This document shows positions 39,136-49,442 of a stretch of 64,000 nucleotides of DNA, piece after piece. The notes under the pieces are model-generated. The model was given only the letters and a program-made list of their open reading frames with translations. It had not been told where the DNA came from and made no database searches. Every line of letters starts with the position of its first letter. Position 1 is the first letter of the stretch. This DNA is from Yoonia sp. (GTDB taxonomy: Bacteria; Pseudomonadota; Alphaproteobacteria; Rhodobacterales; Rhodobacteraceae), in the NCBI GenBank assembly GCA_029250945.1, contig JAQXEG010000005.1:1-64000 (forward strand), given 5' to 3'. A program made the position numbers and the translations under genes.

Positions 39136-40347
39136 ATGACCAATCCCCCAATCGTCCGGTTTCTTGACCGCACCACCCCGCCCCACATCGTGACGCTGAT
39201 CCTGATTGCAGGGATTTCGGCGTTGAATATGTCGATATTTTTGCCATCGCTGGCGGAAATGACCACCTATTTTGAAACCGATTATGCCACGATGCAACTG
39301 TCGCTTTCGGGGTATTTAGCGATGACGGCGGTGTTGCAAATTCTGATCGGGCCCCTGTCGGATAAAATCGGGCGCAGGCCTGTGTTGCTTGGCGCGATGG
39401 CACTGTTTGTGGTGGCGAGCCTTGGCACATATCTGGCCACGTCGATCACCGTATTCCTGTTTTTCCGGATGCTACAGGCCAGCGTCGCCACGGGTATCGT
39501 GCTGTCGCGTGCCGTCGTGCGCGACATGGTCCCCCAAGATCAAGCGGCATCCATGATCGGCTATGTAACCATGGGCATGGCGCTGGTGCCGATGGTCGGC
39601 CCAATGATCGGCGGGCTGCTGGACGAGGTGTTTGGCTGGCACGCCACATTTTTGTTCCTGACGATTTGCGGCGTAGCGGTTTTTGCGCTGGTCTATTTCG
39701 ATCAGGGCGAGACTTTGGCCTCGGGCGGCATGTCGTTCCGTGAACAGTTGCGCAGCTATCCCGAACTCTTCGCCTCACCCCGTTTTTGGGGCTACGCGCT
39801 GTGCGCGGCCTTTGCATCTGGGGCATTTTTCGCGCTGCTTGGCGGGGCGTCATTCATCGCAGGCACCGTATTTGGTTTATCGCCGATATGGTCGGGCATC
39901 GTGATCGGCGTGCCCGCAATCGGCTATGCGACCGGCAACTTTCTGTCGGGGCGCTATTCGGTGCGGTTCGGGATCAACCCTATGGCGCTGTTTGGCACAT
40001 CATTGATCATCCTCGGGCTTGGAATCTCGCTCGGGCTCGCACTTTTGGGGTATCAGCATCCGTTTATCTTCTTCGGGTTTTGCCTGTTCCTTGGGTTGGG
40101 CAATGGCATTGCATTACCGAATGTGAACGCGGGCCTGCTGTCGGTGCGGCCCCATCTGGCTGGCACCGCGTCAGGATTGGGTGGCGCCTTGATGGTCGGC
40201 GGTGGCGCTGCCTTGGCGCAATATGCGGGCGGCATGTTGAACGAAGAGGCCGGCGCATTGCCGCTGCAATGGCTGATGTTCCTGACGTCCATTGCGTCAT
40301 GCCTCTGCGTGCTGTTCGTCATCTGGCGCGGAGAGCCTGACAGCTGA
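39136..40347 (+). CDS. MFS transporter, Bcr/CflA drug-export family
   Basis: The 403-residue protein has twelve membrane helices and the drug:H+ antiporter-1 motifs: GPLSDKIGRRPVLL in the first cytoplasmic loop and the motif C-like ALVPMVGPMIGGLLDEVFGW in helix 5. Bcr/CflA members export bicyclomycin, sulfonamides or small metabolites such as cysteine. Its position between pccB and pccR, sharing the pccB operator, hints at a role in short-chain acid metabolism, but that is inference. The start has no clear ribosome site. Confidence 0.85.
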   Translation: MTNPPIVRFLDRTTPPHIVTLILIAGISALNMSIFLPSLAEMTTYFETDYATMQLSLSGYLAMTAVLQILIGPLSDKIGRRPVLLGAMALFVVASLGTYLATSITVFLFFRMLQASVATGIVLSRAVVRDMVPQDQAASMIGYVTMGMALVPMVGPMIGGLLDEVFGWHATFLFLTICGVAVFALVYFDQGETLASGGMSFREQLRSYPELFASPRFWGYALCAAFASGAFFALLGGASFIAGTVFGLSPIWSGIVIGVPAIGYATGNFLSGRYSVRFGINPMALFGTSLIILGLGISLGLALLGYQHPFIFFGFCLFLGLGNGIALPNVNAGLLSVRPHLAGTASGLGGALMVGGGAALAQYAGGMLNEEAGALPLQWLMFLTSIASCLCVLFVIWRGEPDS

Positions 40348-40362
40348 TCATTGCACGATAGA

Positions 40363-40400
40363 TTTGCAAGGTTTACAAACCACCTAGTGAAGTTTGCAAA
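40363..40400 (+). promoter_or_regulatory. PccR/ScfR-type operators upstream of pccR
   Basis: TTTGCAAG (40363-40370), TTTACAAA (40372-40379) and TTTGCAAA (40393-40400) crowd the space just before ATG 40409. The last site is so close to the start that binding would block initiation, in keeping with autorepression. Confidence 0.7.
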
Positions 40401-40408
40401 GGTGCGTC

Positions 40409-41788
40409 ATGGCTGTCCAGAAAATCTATGCCGGGGCCAAGCTGCGCGAATTGCGCGCGCGTCTGTCGCTGACGCAAAAGGCATTTGCCGGACAGCTTGG
40501 TGTATCGCTGCCCTATCTCAACCAGATGGAAAACAATAACCGGCCCGTCAGCACGTCGGTCGTGTTGGGATTGGCCCAAGAATTCGGCTTTGACGTAACC
40601 GAATTGCAATCCGGGGATGAGGCCCGGCTAGTCGGGGACATGCGCGAAGCCTTGGCCGATCCGGTGTTCACCGGCGACGCACCCCAGCTTGCAGATTTGC
40701 GACTTGCCGCGGCCAACGCCCCCAGTCTTGCGCGGGCGTTCCTCGACCTGCACGCGGCCTATCGTCAGACCCACGAGCGGCTTGCCAGCCTAGATGAGGC
40801 ATTGGGCCGAGAGGACGCCCGCCTTGCCCCGTCCCCTTGGGAAGAAGTGCGCGATTTCTTTCACTATTGCGATAATTACATCGACGCCGTTGACCGCGCG
40901 GCAGAACGTTTCGCAAGCCAAGGCCAGCCGGTTTCAGCGGCTTTGGCCGGCCTTGGCGTGACGATCCAACTGGATGCAAAAGGACCGCTACGCCATTACG
41001 ATGAAACAACAAAGACGCTGACCCTATCGTCGGTTGCGGCACCCGCGACCCAAGCGTTCCAGATGTTGCTGCAATACGCGCTGATCGCACAGGCCCCGTT
41101 GTTGACCGCGACCCTTGATCTTGCACGATTTCAATCAGAGGCCGCCCGCAGTATCGCGCTTGTCGGGCTCGCCAATTACTTTGCGGGGGCCGCTTTGATG
41201 CCTTACGGCGCGTTCCTGACCGCGGCCCAAGAGGCACGGCACGATCTGGAAATTCTGTCCGCCCACTTTGGTGCATCACTTGAACAAATCGCGCATCGGC
41301 TGTCCACGATGCAACGCCCCGGTGCCAAGGGGATTCCATTCTTTTTCGTGCGTGTTGATCAAGCAGGCACCATCACGAAACGACATTCGGCCACAACATT
41401 GCAATTCGCCCGTTACGGCGGCGCCTGCCCGCTATGGAATGTGCACGCAGCGTTTGAAACGCCCGGACAATTTCTGCGCCAATTGGCAGAAACGCCTGAC
41501 GGGGCGCGGTATTTCTGTTTGGCGCGCGACGTGTCAAAATCGGGGGGCGCATTCGACGCCCCCACCCGCCGCTACGCTATTGGACTGGGCTGCGAGGTGC
41601 GCCATGCCGACGCGCTGGTTTATGCCGACCACATGGACAGCGGGTCACCAGAGGCCTACGCCCCAATCGGGATTTCGTGCCGGATTTGCGACCGCAAAGG
41701 ATGTCACCAACGCTCTGTCCCGCCGTTGGAACGACAGCTGCGCGTCGATCCACATCAACGCGGTGTCTTGCCCTATCAGGTCGACTAG
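40409..41788 (+). CDS. pccR: Short-chain fatty acyl-CoA regulator PccR (ScfR family)
   Basis: From ATG 40409 the protein is 459 residues. An XRE HTH (KLRELRARLSLTQKAFAGQLGVSLPYLNQMENNNRP) is followed by a middle IrrE/DUF955-like helical region and a C-terminal DUF2083 domain with a Cys cluster (GISCRICDRKGCHQRS). This is the ScfR architecture. In R. sphaeroides PccR senses propionyl-CoA-linked metabolites and activates pccB. TTTGCAAA-type sites before this gene and before pccB support the same circuit here. Confidence 0.9.
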   Translation: MAVQKIYAGAKLRELRARLSLTQKAFAGQLGVSLPYLNQMENNNRPVSTSVVLGLAQEFGFDVTELQSGDEARLVGDMREALADPVFTGDAPQLADLRLAAANAPSLARAFLDLHAAYRQTHERLASLDEALGREDARLAPSPWEEVRDFFHYCDNYIDAVDRAAERFASQGQPVSAALAGLGVTIQLDAKGPLRHYDETTKTLTLSSVAAPATQAFQMLLQYALIAQAPLLTATLDLARFQSEAARSIALVGLANYFAGAALMPYGAFLTAAQEARHDLEILSAHFGASLEQIAHRLSTMQRPGAKGIPFFFVRVDQAGTITKRHSATTLQFARYGGACPLWNVHAAFETPGQFLRQLAETPDGARYFCLARDVSKSGGAFDAPTRRYAIGLGCEVRHADALVYADHMDSGSPEAYAPIGISCRICDRKGCHQRSVPPLERQLRVDPHQRGVLPYQVD

Positions 41789-41816
41789 CTAAACTACCCC
41801 AAAGGGAGATTTGATC

Positions 41817-42290
41817 ATGGAATTGAACGGCACCAAGATTATCGCCGCAGACGTCGCAACCGTCTGGGCGCATCTGAACAATCCCGACACATTGCAAGCC
41901 TGCATTCCGGGCTGTGAAGAGCTGACGGGATCCCCTGCCGAAGGGTTCGCAGCCACCGTCAAACAAAAAGTCGGCCCTGTGAAGGCGACGTTCAAAGGGG
42001 CCGTCACCCTAGAAAATATCGTTGAAAACCAATCCTATACCATTGTTGGCGAAGGTAAGGGTGGCGTTGCGGGTTTTGCCAAAGGCGGGGCTGACGTGAC
42101 GCTTGTCACTGTGCCCGAAGGCACCGAGCTGACCTATGACGCGACGGCCAAAGTGGGCGGTAAACTGGCGCAATTGGGCAACCGCATCATTGGCGGTTTC
42201 GCCCGCAAAATGGCCGATCAATTCTTTGAAAACTTTCAAAACGTCGTCGAAGACGCCCCTAACGCTGGGACGTCTGCCAGTTCGGATTGA
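41817..42290 (+). CDS. CoxG-like SRPBCC family protein
   Basis: From ATG 41817 (GGGAG upstream) the protein is 157 residues and matches the CO dehydrogenase subunit G family: [33 protein letters not shown] at the start and a closing amphipathic helix ([22 protein letters not shown]). CoxG is thought to anchor or help assemble molybdenum hydroxylases at the membrane, but no coxMSL genes are present. It ends within the 3' end of convergent betA, with 32 shared bases. Confidence 0.85.
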   Translation: MELNGTKIIAADVATVWAHLNNPDTLQACIPGCEELTGSPAEGFAATVKQKVGPVKATFKGAVTLENIVENQSYTIVGEGKGGVAGFAKGGADVTLVTVPEGTELTYDATAKVGGKLAQLGNRIIGGFARKMADQFFENFQNVVEDAPNAGTSASSD

Positions 42291-43917
42291 TCCACGGTTC
42301 GTCATTGGCGCGCGGCAACGGGTTGCGTCCGATGATGTGATCGGCGGCCTTTTCACCGACCATAATCGATGGCCCGTTCAGGTTCCCGTTGGTGATTCGC
42401 GGAAAGATAGAGCTGTCAGCGACGCGCAACCCATCGACCCCGATAACACGGCATTCGCCGTCCACAACGGCCATCGGATCATCCGCCGCACCCATTTTGC
42501 AGGTGCCGCAGGGGTGATAGGCGCTTTCGACGTGTTCGCGGATGAAATCATCCAGCTCCGCGTCCGTTTGCGCATCGCTGCCCGGCTGGATTTCCTTTCC
42601 AGCGTAGGGCGCGAATGCCTCTTGGGCAAAAATCTCGCGGGTGAGGCGGATACAGGTGCGGAAATCCTCCCAGTCGGACGGGTCGGACATGTAGTTGAAT
42701 TGGATGCGCGGGTTATCCGCCGGATCGGCAGAGCGCAGCGTTACCTGCCCGCGTGACACCGACCGCATCGGACCGACGTGGGCCTGAAACCCATGACCTT
42801 CGGCTGCAACCTGACCATCATACCGCACCGCGATGGGCAGGAAATGATACTGGATATCAGGGTATTCGACACCGGGTTTGGAACGTACAAATGCCGCACT
42901 TTCAAACTGGTTGGACGCACCAAGGCCGGTTTTCGTGAACAACCATTGCGCGCCAATCTTGGCCTTGCCCCATAGGTTCCAGTGTTTGAACAGCGACACA
43001 GGCTTGGTCGCCGCTTGTTGGATATAAAGCTCTAGGTGGTCTTGGAGGTTTTGGCCAACCCCAGCCCGATCTGCGACCACGTCGATGCCGTGTTCGGCCA
43101 GATGGTCAGCAGGGCCGATGCCCGACAGCATGAGAAGTTTTGGCGAATTTAGTGAGGACGCTGCGACGATAACCTCCACGTTGGCGCGGATCACTTCGAT
43201 GTTGCCGCCGCGTTCAACCTCTACCCCGACAGCTCGACCGTTTTCGATCACGATCTTGCGGGCTAGTGCGCGGGTGATATCACAGTTCGCCCGCTTGAGC
43301 GCAGGCCGCAGATAGGCGTTCGCCGCCGACCAGCGCCGCCCCTTGTGAATGGTCGCATCAAAGGGGCCAAACCCCTCTTGCTGTTCACCGTTATAGTCGC
43401 CGGTAACGGGATAGCCCGCCTGTTCGCCCGCCTTCACAAAGGCGCGGGTCAACGGGTTTTTGCGCGGGCCGCGCGATACATGCAGCGGCCCCGATTTGCC
43501 CCGCCAATCAGGGTCGCCACCATGGCCACCACTGTCCCAATGTTCCATCCGTTTGAAATAGGGCAGCACATCGGCATAGGCCCATCCCTGCGCCCCACTT
43601 TCAGCCCAATGGTCAAAATCACGCGCATGACCACGCACATAGATCATGCCGTTGATCGACGAGGACCCGCCGATCACCTTGCCACGCGGCGTGACCAAGG
43701 TCCGGCCGTCCAGATGCGGCTCCGGCTCTGTCGACATGCCCCAATCATACATCTTCATGTTCATTGGGTAGGACAGCGCGGCAGGCATCTGAATGAACGG
43801 CCCCGCGTCAGTGCCGCCATGCTCAATGACCAACACCTGCTTGCCGGCTTCGGCCAAGCGACAGGCGATCGCGCAGCCCGCAGAGCCTGCGCCGATGATG
43901 ACGTAATCTGCGTTCAA
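42259..43917 (-). CDS. betA: Choline dehydrogenase
   Basis: The 552-residue GMC oxidoreductase oxidises choline to betaine aldehyde at the membrane. FAD-binding [27 protein letters not shown] opens it, [14 protein letters not shown] is GMC signature 1, and [13 protein letters not shown] holds the catalytic His region, with [21 protein letters not shown] near the end. The start overlaps the betB stop by ATGA. It is the last gene of betI-betC-betB-betA. Confidence 0.95.
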   Translation of the reverse strand: MNADYVIIGAGSAGCAIACRLAEAGKQVLVIEHGGTDAGPFIQMPAALSYPMNMKMYDWGMSTEPEPHLDGRTLVTPRGKVIGGSSSINGMIYVRGHARDFDHWAESGAQGWAYADVLPYFKRMEHWDSGGHGGDPDWRGKSGPLHVSRGPRKNPLTRAFVKAGEQAGYPVTGDYNGEQQEGFGPFDATIHKGRRWSAANAYLRPALKRANCDITRALARKIVIENGRAVGVEVERGGNIEVIRANVEVIVAASSLNSPKLLMLSGIGPADHLAEHGIDVVADRAGVGQNLQDHLELYIQQAATKPVSLFKHWNLWGKAKIGAQWLFTKTGLGASNQFESAAFVRSKPGVEYPDIQYHFLPIAVRYDGQVAAEGHGFQAHVGPMRSVSRGQVTLRSADPADNPRIQFNYMSDPSDWEDFRTCIRLTREIFAQEAFAPYAGKEIQPGSDAQTDAELDDFIREHVESAYHPCGTCKMGAADDPMAVVDGECRVIGVDGLRVADSSIFPRITNGNLNGPSIMVGEKAADHIIGRNPLPRANDEPWINPNWQTSQR

Positions 43918-45362
43918 AACGGTGCCTCCACGTCGCCCATGGCCACGTAAACCCCTTTGACATGTGAATAGTGTTCGATCGCAGCCTTGGAATTTTCGCG
44001 CCCCACGCCCGACAATTTGGACCCGCCAAAGGGGGCCTCGACCGGCGCAAGGTTATAGGTGTTGATGTAACACGTCCCCGCCTCGAAACCCGCGACCATC
44101 CGGTGCGCACGGGTAAGATCGGCAGTGAACACGCCTGCGGCAAGGCCAAATTCGGTGTCATTGGCACGGGCCAACACCTCTTCTTCGGTGTCGAAATCCA
44201 GCACCGACAAGACAGGGCCAAAGATCTCTTCGCGGGCGATGGTCATGTCGTCGGTGACGTCGGCAAAGACGGTCGGTTCAATGTAGAACCCGTCGCCATC
44301 CACCAGATTGCCACCCGTGATCAGGCGCGCGCCCTCGGCCACGCCTTTTTCAATGTAGCCCATGACGATATTGCGCTGGTTTTCAGACACCATAGGACCA
44401 AAGTTGACGTCAGGATCTTGCGGATCGCCCATTTTGACGCCCTTTAGGCGTTCGGCCATGCGGGTCAGGAACGCCTCTTTGATGCCCTTTTGCACGAACA
44501 CGCGGGTGCCGTTGGAGCAGACTTGGCCCGAGGAATAGAAATTACCCAAGATCGCGCCGGACACCGCGTTTTCGAGGTCAGCATCGTCAAAAATGACCAA
44601 TGGGGATTTGCCACCCAGTTCCATCGTGACATGACGGATGCCTTCGGCGGCGGCGGCGTAGACCTTGCGCCCTGTTGGCACCGATCCGGTCAGCGACACC
44701 TTGGCCACGCGGTCGTCGGTGATCAGGGATGCGCCAACGGCGCCATAACCCTGCACGACGTTATAGACGCCAGCGGGTGCCCCTGCCTCATGCAAAATTT
44801 CGGCGACCTTAAGCGCGGATAGCGGGGTCGTTTCGGACGGTTTGAACACCATCGCGTTGCCGCAAGCCAAGGCAGGTGCGCCCTTCCATGCGGCAATCTG
44901 TGTGGGATAATTCCATGCGCCGATACCGACGCAAACGCCCAAAGGTTCGCGGCGGGTATAGACGAAATCATCGGCCAGTTGGATATGTTCGCCCGTGATG
45001 GCCGCAGCCAGCCCGCCGAAATATTCAAGCGCATCCGCCCCAGATGTGGCGTCGGCCACGGATGTTTCCTGATAGGGTTTACCGGTGTCGTAAGTTTCCA
45101 ACACCGACAATTCGTGGTTGCGGTCACGCATGATGTCAGCCGCCCGGCGCAACACGCGGCCACGGTCCGTGGCCGTCCACGCCGCCCATTCCACTTGCGC
45201 CCGTTTGGCGGCTGCAAGGGCCTGTTCGATGATCGCGGGCGTGGCGCTGTAAACCGTCGCGATGACAGCGCCAGTGGCCGGATAAATCACGGGGATCGGG
45301 TCGCCAGCAGTGTCTTCGACATATTGACCATCAATGAAATGGGATGCGGTTGGTTCTGTCAT
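43914..45362 (-). CDS. betB: Betaine-aldehyde dehydrogenase
   Basis: The 482-residue aldehyde dehydrogenase converts betaine aldehyde to glycine betaine with NAD(P)+. [14 protein letters not shown] holds the general-base Glu and [12 protein letters not shown] the nucleophilic Cys. The cluster position and length match BetB well. Betaine made here serves as an osmoprotectant and carbon/nitrogen source. ATGA overlap couples it to betA; about 43 bases separate it from betC. Confidence 0.95.
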   Translation of the reverse strand: MTEPTASHFIDGQYVEDTAGDPIPVIYPATGAVIATVYSATPAIIEQALAAAKRAQVEWAAWTATDRGRVLRRAADIMRDRNHELSVLETYDTGKPYQETSVADATSGADALEYFGGLAAAITGEHIQLADDFVYTRREPLGVCVGIGAWNYPTQIAAWKGAPALACGNAMVFKPSETTPLSALKVAEILHEAGAPAGVYNVVQGYGAVGASLITDDRVAKVSLTGSVPTGRKVYAAAAEGIRHVTMELGGKSPLVIFDDADLENAVSGAILGNFYSSGQVCSNGTRVFVQKGIKEAFLTRMAERLKGVKMGDPQDPDVNFGPMVSENQRNIVMGYIEKGVAEGARLITGGNLVDGDGFYIEPTVFADVTDDMTIAREEIFGPVLSVLDFDTEEEVLARANDTEFGLAAGVFTADLTRAHRMVAGFEAGTCYINTYNLAPVEAPFGGSKLSGVGRENSKAAIEHYSHVKGVYVAMGDVEAPF

Positions 45363-45370
45363 AAAGGGGC

Positions 45371-45390
45371 CCTCCGGGGGGAGTATTTGA
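45371..45390 (-). repeat. Roseobacter-type CCTCCGGCGGAGGTATTTG repeat, variant copy
   Basis: CCTCCGGGGGGAGTATTTGA lies in the short betC-betB gap. It has the conserved GTATTTG end and a GC-rich head. The strand assignment is nominal, since the motif is nearly palindromic. Confidence 0.5.
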
Positions 45391-45405
45391 GAAAAAGCGA
45401 AGCGA

Positions 45406-46914
45406 TTATTCGCCGCGGGGGAAACGTTGGTTTTCTTCCAAAACGTTCAGGTCCATGTGATTGCGCATGTAGCGTTCTGATGCCTGTTGCAGCGGCTGGA
45501 AATCCCAAGGATAGTAGGATCCGTTGCGCAGCGCCTCGTAAACAACCCAGCGGCCTGCTTGGGAATGGCGCACCTCTGCGTCATATTTGGCGAGGTCCCA
45601 GCGCGCCTGCGATTTGGCGCGTAATTGCGTGACTGTCCCCTGATGATCGGGGTGATCAGCAAGGTTGGTCAGCTCGTGAGGGTCGGCATCCAGATCGAAC
45701 AACTGGTCGGGATCAAGCGCACAACGGTTGTATTTCCATTTCCCGTAGCGCAGCGAGACAAGCGGCGCGTATGACCCTTCGGCGGCGTATTCCATGGCAA
45801 CCGGTTCGCTTCGCTCTCCGCCCTGCCCCAGCGGCACGATGGATTGCCCGTCGGTCCACGGCATCACCTCTGACATATCCACGCCCGCGAGGTCGCAAAG
45901 GGTTGGCAACACGTCGATGCTGCTAACCGGCGTTGTGGTCAGCCCCGGCGTCATCTGCGGCGAAGCGATCATCATCGGTACACGTGCGGACCCTTCATAG
46001 AATGACATTTTGAACCAAAGCCCGCGGTCGCCCAACATGTCGCCGTGGTCAGAAAGGAAGATAATCTCGGCCTCTTGCCGCGTATCTTCGAGCGTTTGCA
46101 GCACCTCGCCGATTTTGGCGTCGATATAGCTGATGTTGGCGAAATAGGCTTGGCGCGCGCGTTTGATATGATCCTCGGTAATGTTGAAATTATCGCGGTC
46201 GTTGGCATCAAGGATGCGCTGGGAATGCGGGTCCTGTTCATCATAGGGGATCGGGCCGACGTCGGGCAGCAGATGGTCGCAGTTATTGTACAGATCCCAG
46301 TATTTCTGACGCGCCACATAAGGGTCATGCGGGTGTGTGAAGCTGACGGTCAGACACCATGGCCGCACATCCTTGCCCCGCGATAAATCATAAAGCTTGC
46401 GGGTCGCGTGATAGGCGACCTCATCATCATATTCCATCTGGTTGGAAATCTCGGCCACGCCAGCGCCCGTCACGGACCCCATATTGTGATACCACCAATC
46501 AATCCGCTCACCCGGTTTGCGGTAGTCTGGCGTCCAGCCGAAATCAGCAGGGTAGATATCGGTGGTCAGCCGCTCCTCAAACCCGTGCATCTGGTCGGGG
46601 CCGACAAAATGCATCTTGCCAGACAGACAGGTCTGATACCCTGCGCGGCGCAGATGGTGCGCATAGGTTGGAATGGATGACGTGAATTCGGCGGCATTGT
46701 CGTAGACGCCTGTGCGGCTTGGCAACTGGCCCGACATGAACGACGCCCGCGCCGGCGCACACAGCGGGGAGGCGGTATAGGCGTTGGCAAACCGCGTGGA
46801 CCGGGCCGCCAGCTTTTTCAAATTGGGCGCATGCAGCCAGTCGGCGGGGCCGTCGGGAAACATGGTCCCGTTCAACTGATCAACCATAATGATAAGAATA
46901 TTGGGCTGTGTCAT
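45406..46914 (-). CDS. betC: Choline-sulfatase
   Basis: The 502-residue type I sulfatase hydrolyses choline-O-sulfate to choline and sulfate. The formylglycine motif is Cys52-Ala-Pro-Ala-Arg56 ([19 protein letters not shown]). Metal ligands occur in IIMVDQLNG and [15 protein letters not shown]. Size and C-terminus match Sinorhizobium BetC. The stop is 43 bases before betB and its start overlaps the betI stop by ATGA. No signal peptide is visible, so it is cytoplasmic, as BetC is. Confidence 0.94.
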   Translation of the reverse strand: MTQPNILIIMVDQLNGTMFPDGPADWLHAPNLKKLAARSTRFANAYTASPLCAPARASFMSGQLPSRTGVYDNAAEFTSSIPTYAHHLRRAGYQTCLSGKMHFVGPDQMHGFEERLTTDIYPADFGWTPDYRKPGERIDWWYHNMGSVTGAGVAEISNQMEYDDEVAYHATRKLYDLSRGKDVRPWCLTVSFTHPHDPYVARQKYWDLYNNCDHLLPDVGPIPYDEQDPHSQRILDANDRDNFNITEDHIKRARQAYFANISYIDAKIGEVLQTLEDTRQEAEIIFLSDHGDMLGDRGLWFKMSFYEGSARVPMMIASPQMTPGLTTTPVSSIDVLPTLCDLAGVDMSEVMPWTDGQSIVPLGQGGERSEPVAMEYAAEGSYAPLVSLRYGKWKYNRCALDPDQLFDLDADPHELTNLADHPDHQGTVTQLRAKSQARWDLAKYDAEVRHSQAGRWVVYEALRNGSYYPWDFQPLQQASERYMRNHMDLNVLEENQRFPRGE

Positions 46915-47480
46915 GCAGCACCTTTTGTCAGTGTTGTCAGCGCGGCCAGTGCCGTCGCTTGTGGGTTGGCGTCCGGCGCGGTCAGCGCGGCGCGAATATA
47001 GAGCCCGTCGATCAAGGCGGCCATTGTGTCGGCGGCTTGGCGGGGGTCATCGCAAAGCGGGCGCAACGCATGGGTCAGGTTTGACCGCAGCCGCCGCTGA
47101 TACACCCGCAATAACCGGAGTGCATCTGAGCTAGTTTGGGCCTGCACATAAAACGTCATCCACGCGGAAACCGTGGCAGGATCAAAACACGACTGCGCAA
47201 AGTTGGCGCGGATAATGGCGCGCGCCCGCTCTGTCGGATTGCGTGCAAGCACCAGCGCACCACGTACCTCGGCGGCGTAATCGCGCAAGATTTGGCGCAT
47301 CGCCGCCTCGAAAATCTGGTCCTTGCCGCCAAAATAATGATGCGCAAGCGCGGACGACATGCCCGCCCGCTTCGCGATCCGGCTGACTGTCACATCCAGA
47401 GATCCGGCCGCGCCAATTTCTGCAATTGTCGCTTCGACCAAGGCCTTGCGGCGAATTGGCTCCATTCCAAGCTTTGGCAT
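46911..47480 (-). CDS. betI: BetI, TetR-family repressor of the bet genes
   Basis: The 189-residue protein has the TetR-type HTH (RRKALVEATIAEIGAAGSLDVTVSRIAKRAGMSSALAHHYFGGKDQIFEAAM) that is characteristic of BetI, with the YFGGKDQ helix end. Choline or betaine aldehyde normally relieves repression. A BetI-like operator lies 40-60 bases upstream. It is first in the operon, so repression would be autogenous. Confidence 0.93.
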   Translation of the reverse strand: MPKLGMEPIRRKALVEATIAEIGAAGSLDVTVSRIAKRAGMSSALAHHYFGGKDQIFEAAMRQILRDYAAEVRGALVLARNPTERARAIIRANFAQSCFDPATVSAWMTFYVQAQTSSDALRLLRVYQRRLRSNLTHALRPLCDDPRQAADTMAALIDGLYIRAALTAPDANPQATALAALTTLTKGAA

Positions 47481-47517
47481 GACGCCTCCAAACTATCCCA
47501 TAACCCAATGTCATTAT

Positions 47518-47538
47518 TTTTATTGATCCGTCAATCAA
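47518..47538 (-). promoter_or_regulatory. BetI-like operator
   Basis: ATTGATCCGTCAAT (47522-47535) is a perfect inverted repeat of ATTGA/TCAAT, about 40-60 bases before the betI start. On the minus strand it reads TTGATTGACGGATCAATAA, close in pattern to the E. coli BetI box. The neighbouring AT-rich tract could hold the promoter. Confidence 0.65.
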
Positions 47539-47566
47539 GAAAAACTCTGCGTTTTCCGCTTGCCCC

Positions 47567-47586
47567 TAAATACCTCCGCCAGAGGC
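47567..47586 (-). repeat. Roseobacter-type CCTCCGGCGGAGGTATTTG repeat copy
   Basis: TAAATACCTCCGCCAGAGGC reads on the minus strand as GCCTCTGGCGGAGGTATTTA, one change in the head compared with the copy at 62723. It lies between the DMT transporter stop and the betI promoter. Confidence 0.6.
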
Positions 47587-47606
47587 TTGTGATCTTTGAT
47601 CGCAAA

Positions 47607-48530
47607 TCAGGTTTTGCTGGCGGCCGACGTTGGGATGACACGACGGCGCGCGACCGCCTCTCGCCAAGTAATGAAGCTGACGGCGGCCATGATGATCCCG
47701 CCACCAAAGATCACCCAGCCATCTATCCCCTCGCCAAATACGATGGCGCCAAGTGCGACGGCCCAGACAAGCTGTAAGAATGTGACCGGCTGCGTCACCG
47801 TCAGCGGTGCGGATTTGAACGCGAGGGTCATGGTGTAATGTCCAGCGGTCGCGAACACGGCCACAAGGAACATCCAGCCCACCTGCCCCCATGTCGGCGG
47901 CACCCAGACCGCAACGGCAAAGGGGATCAGGCCGATGGTCACGGTGATCGACAACATGCCCACGACGACGGCGGGCGATACTTCGTCCGACATAACCTTG
48001 GCAATCAGGTACCCCGCGGCAAAGCCAACGGCTGTGAACAGCATCGCGATATGGCCGATATCGACGCTGCGGATTCCCGGGCGCAGAATGATCATCGCGC
48101 CGATCAGGGCCACCACAACCGCCGCGATCCGGCGGGGTGGCAGGCGTTCGTCCAGAAACACAGCCGCCCCAATCGCCACGTAGATCGGGCTGAGGTAGTT
48201 CATCGCTGTCACCTCGGCCAGCGGGATGCGCGACATGGCAAAGAACCACAAGATCACGGCCAATGTATGCACTACGCCGCGAATGCCGAACAACATCAGT
48301 TGCCGCCGATCCAAATGTGCCGCACGCATGGGACCAATCATCGGGATCACGAAGACAAGGCCAAGCAGATACCGCAGAAACGCCCCTTGGGCCGCCGGAA
48401 GGTCAGAGCCTACGTATTTGACGATAGCTGTGACAGCCACAAACATCAGGCCCGTGATGGCCATCCAGATAATCCCCATAACGGGGCGCGGATGTGATTG
48501 GGTTTGCATGTGGTTAGGCGTGACAGCCAT
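47607..48530 (-). CDS. DMT-superfamily transporter (two EamA domains)
   Basis: The protein of about 307 residues has ten membrane helices in two EamA repeats. GIIWMAITGLMFVAVTAIVKYVG opens the first and the end is WVIFGGGIIMAAVSFITWREAVARRR. Such inner-membrane carriers export amino acids or other metabolites. The frame is open to TTG 48545; ATG 48530 (MAVTPNH) or 48509 (MQTQ) are better starts. It is downstream of yebC but about 65 bases away. Confidence 0.85.
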   Translation of the reverse strand: MAVTPNHMQTQSHPRPVMGIIWMAITGLMFVAVTAIVKYVGSDLPAAQGAFLRYLLGLVFVIPMIGPMRAAHLDRRQLMLFGIRGVVHTLAVILWFFAMSRIPLAEVTAMNYLSPIYVAIGAAVFLDERLPPRRIAAVVVALIGAMIILRPGIRSVDIGHIAMLFTAVGFAAGYLIAKVMSDEVSPAVVVGMLSITVTIGLIPFAVAVWVPPTWGQVGWMFLVAVFATAGHYTMTLAFKSAPLTVTQPVTFLQLVWAVALGAIVFGEGIDGWVIFGGGIIMAAVSFITWREAVARRRVIPTSAASKT

Positions 48531-48594
48531 CGGCTGAAATGACAAGGGGCGCGGCCATCGCTGACCCCGCCCCCGTTCGATTATGTCAGAGCGT

Positions 48595-49341
48595 TCAGCC
48601 CTCGAATGATGCCAGCACCTCGTCAGAGGCTTCCATGTTGGTGGTCACGCGCTGCACATCGTCGTCTTCTTCCAACACGTCGAGCAGCTTCATCAGCTTG
48701 GCCAGACCTTCGGCGTCCAGCTCGGTTGTCATGTTTGGCTTCCAGATCAGCTTGGTCGTCTCGCTTTCGCCCAGTTCCTTTTCTAAGGCTGTAGCGACGT
48801 CGTTCAGATCGGTATCGGCGCAATAGATGACATGGGCCTCTTCGTCGGATTGCACATCCTCGGCGCCCGCCTCGATCGCGGCCATCATCACTGTGTCTGC
48901 GTCACCGACGGAGGCGGGGTAAACCACCTCGCCCGTGCGGTCGAACATAAAACCGACAGAACCCGTTTCGCCCAAATTGCCGCCGTTCTTGGAAAACGTG
49001 GAGCGCACAGTCGACGCGGTGCGGTTTTTGTTGTCCGTCATCGCCTCGACGATCACGGCAACACCGTTAGGGCCATACCCCTCATACCGGATTTCGTCGT
49101 AGTTTTCCGCATCCCCGCCTTGGGATTTCTTGATGGCGCGGTCGATCACGTCCTTGGGGACAGAGCTCGACTTGGCCTCTTTCACGGCCAGACGCAAGCG
49201 CGGGTTTTTATCGGGATCGGGGTCGCCCATTTTGGCGGCCACGGTGATTTCCTTGGCCAGTTTTGAAAACAGCTTAGAGCGCAGTTTGTCCTGACGCCCT
49301 TTGCGGTGCTGAATATTCGCCCATTTGGAGTGGCCAGCCAT
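48595..49341 (-). CDS. yebC: YebC/PmpR-family protein
   Basis: The 248-residue protein has the full YebC pattern: [39 protein letters not shown] at the start, [25 protein letters not shown]-like central block with 'YEGYGPNG' visible, and an acidic C-terminal domain. YebC proteins have been described as transcription regulators, and more recently as helping ribosomes through polyproline. The start is fixed by the conserved N-terminus. Confidence 0.94.
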   Translation of the reverse strand: MAGHSKWANIQHRKGRQDKLRSKLFSKLAKEITVAAKMGDPDPDKNPRLRLAVKEAKSSSVPKDVIDRAIKKSQGGDAENYDEIRYEGYGPNGVAVIVEAMTDNKNRTASTVRSTFSKNGGNLGETGSVGFMFDRTGEVVYPASVGDADTVMMAAIEAGAEDVQSDEEAHVIYCADTDLNDVATALEKELGESETTKLIWKPNMTTELDAEGLAKLMKLLDVLEEDDDVQRVTTNMEASDEVLASFEG

Positions 49342-49442
49342 GTCGGTATCCTATCAATCTTTGGTTTGTGACGTCTTACGCCAAACAAGCGGTCTGGATC
49401 AAGGCGGTGGGGCCAACATGCATATTTATTGCTCAAAAGAAG

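Noticed and set aside
47519-47538. FNR box upstream of betI
   Set aside because: TTGAT and ATCAA are present but separated by six bases instead of four. The repeat fits a BetI operator better.
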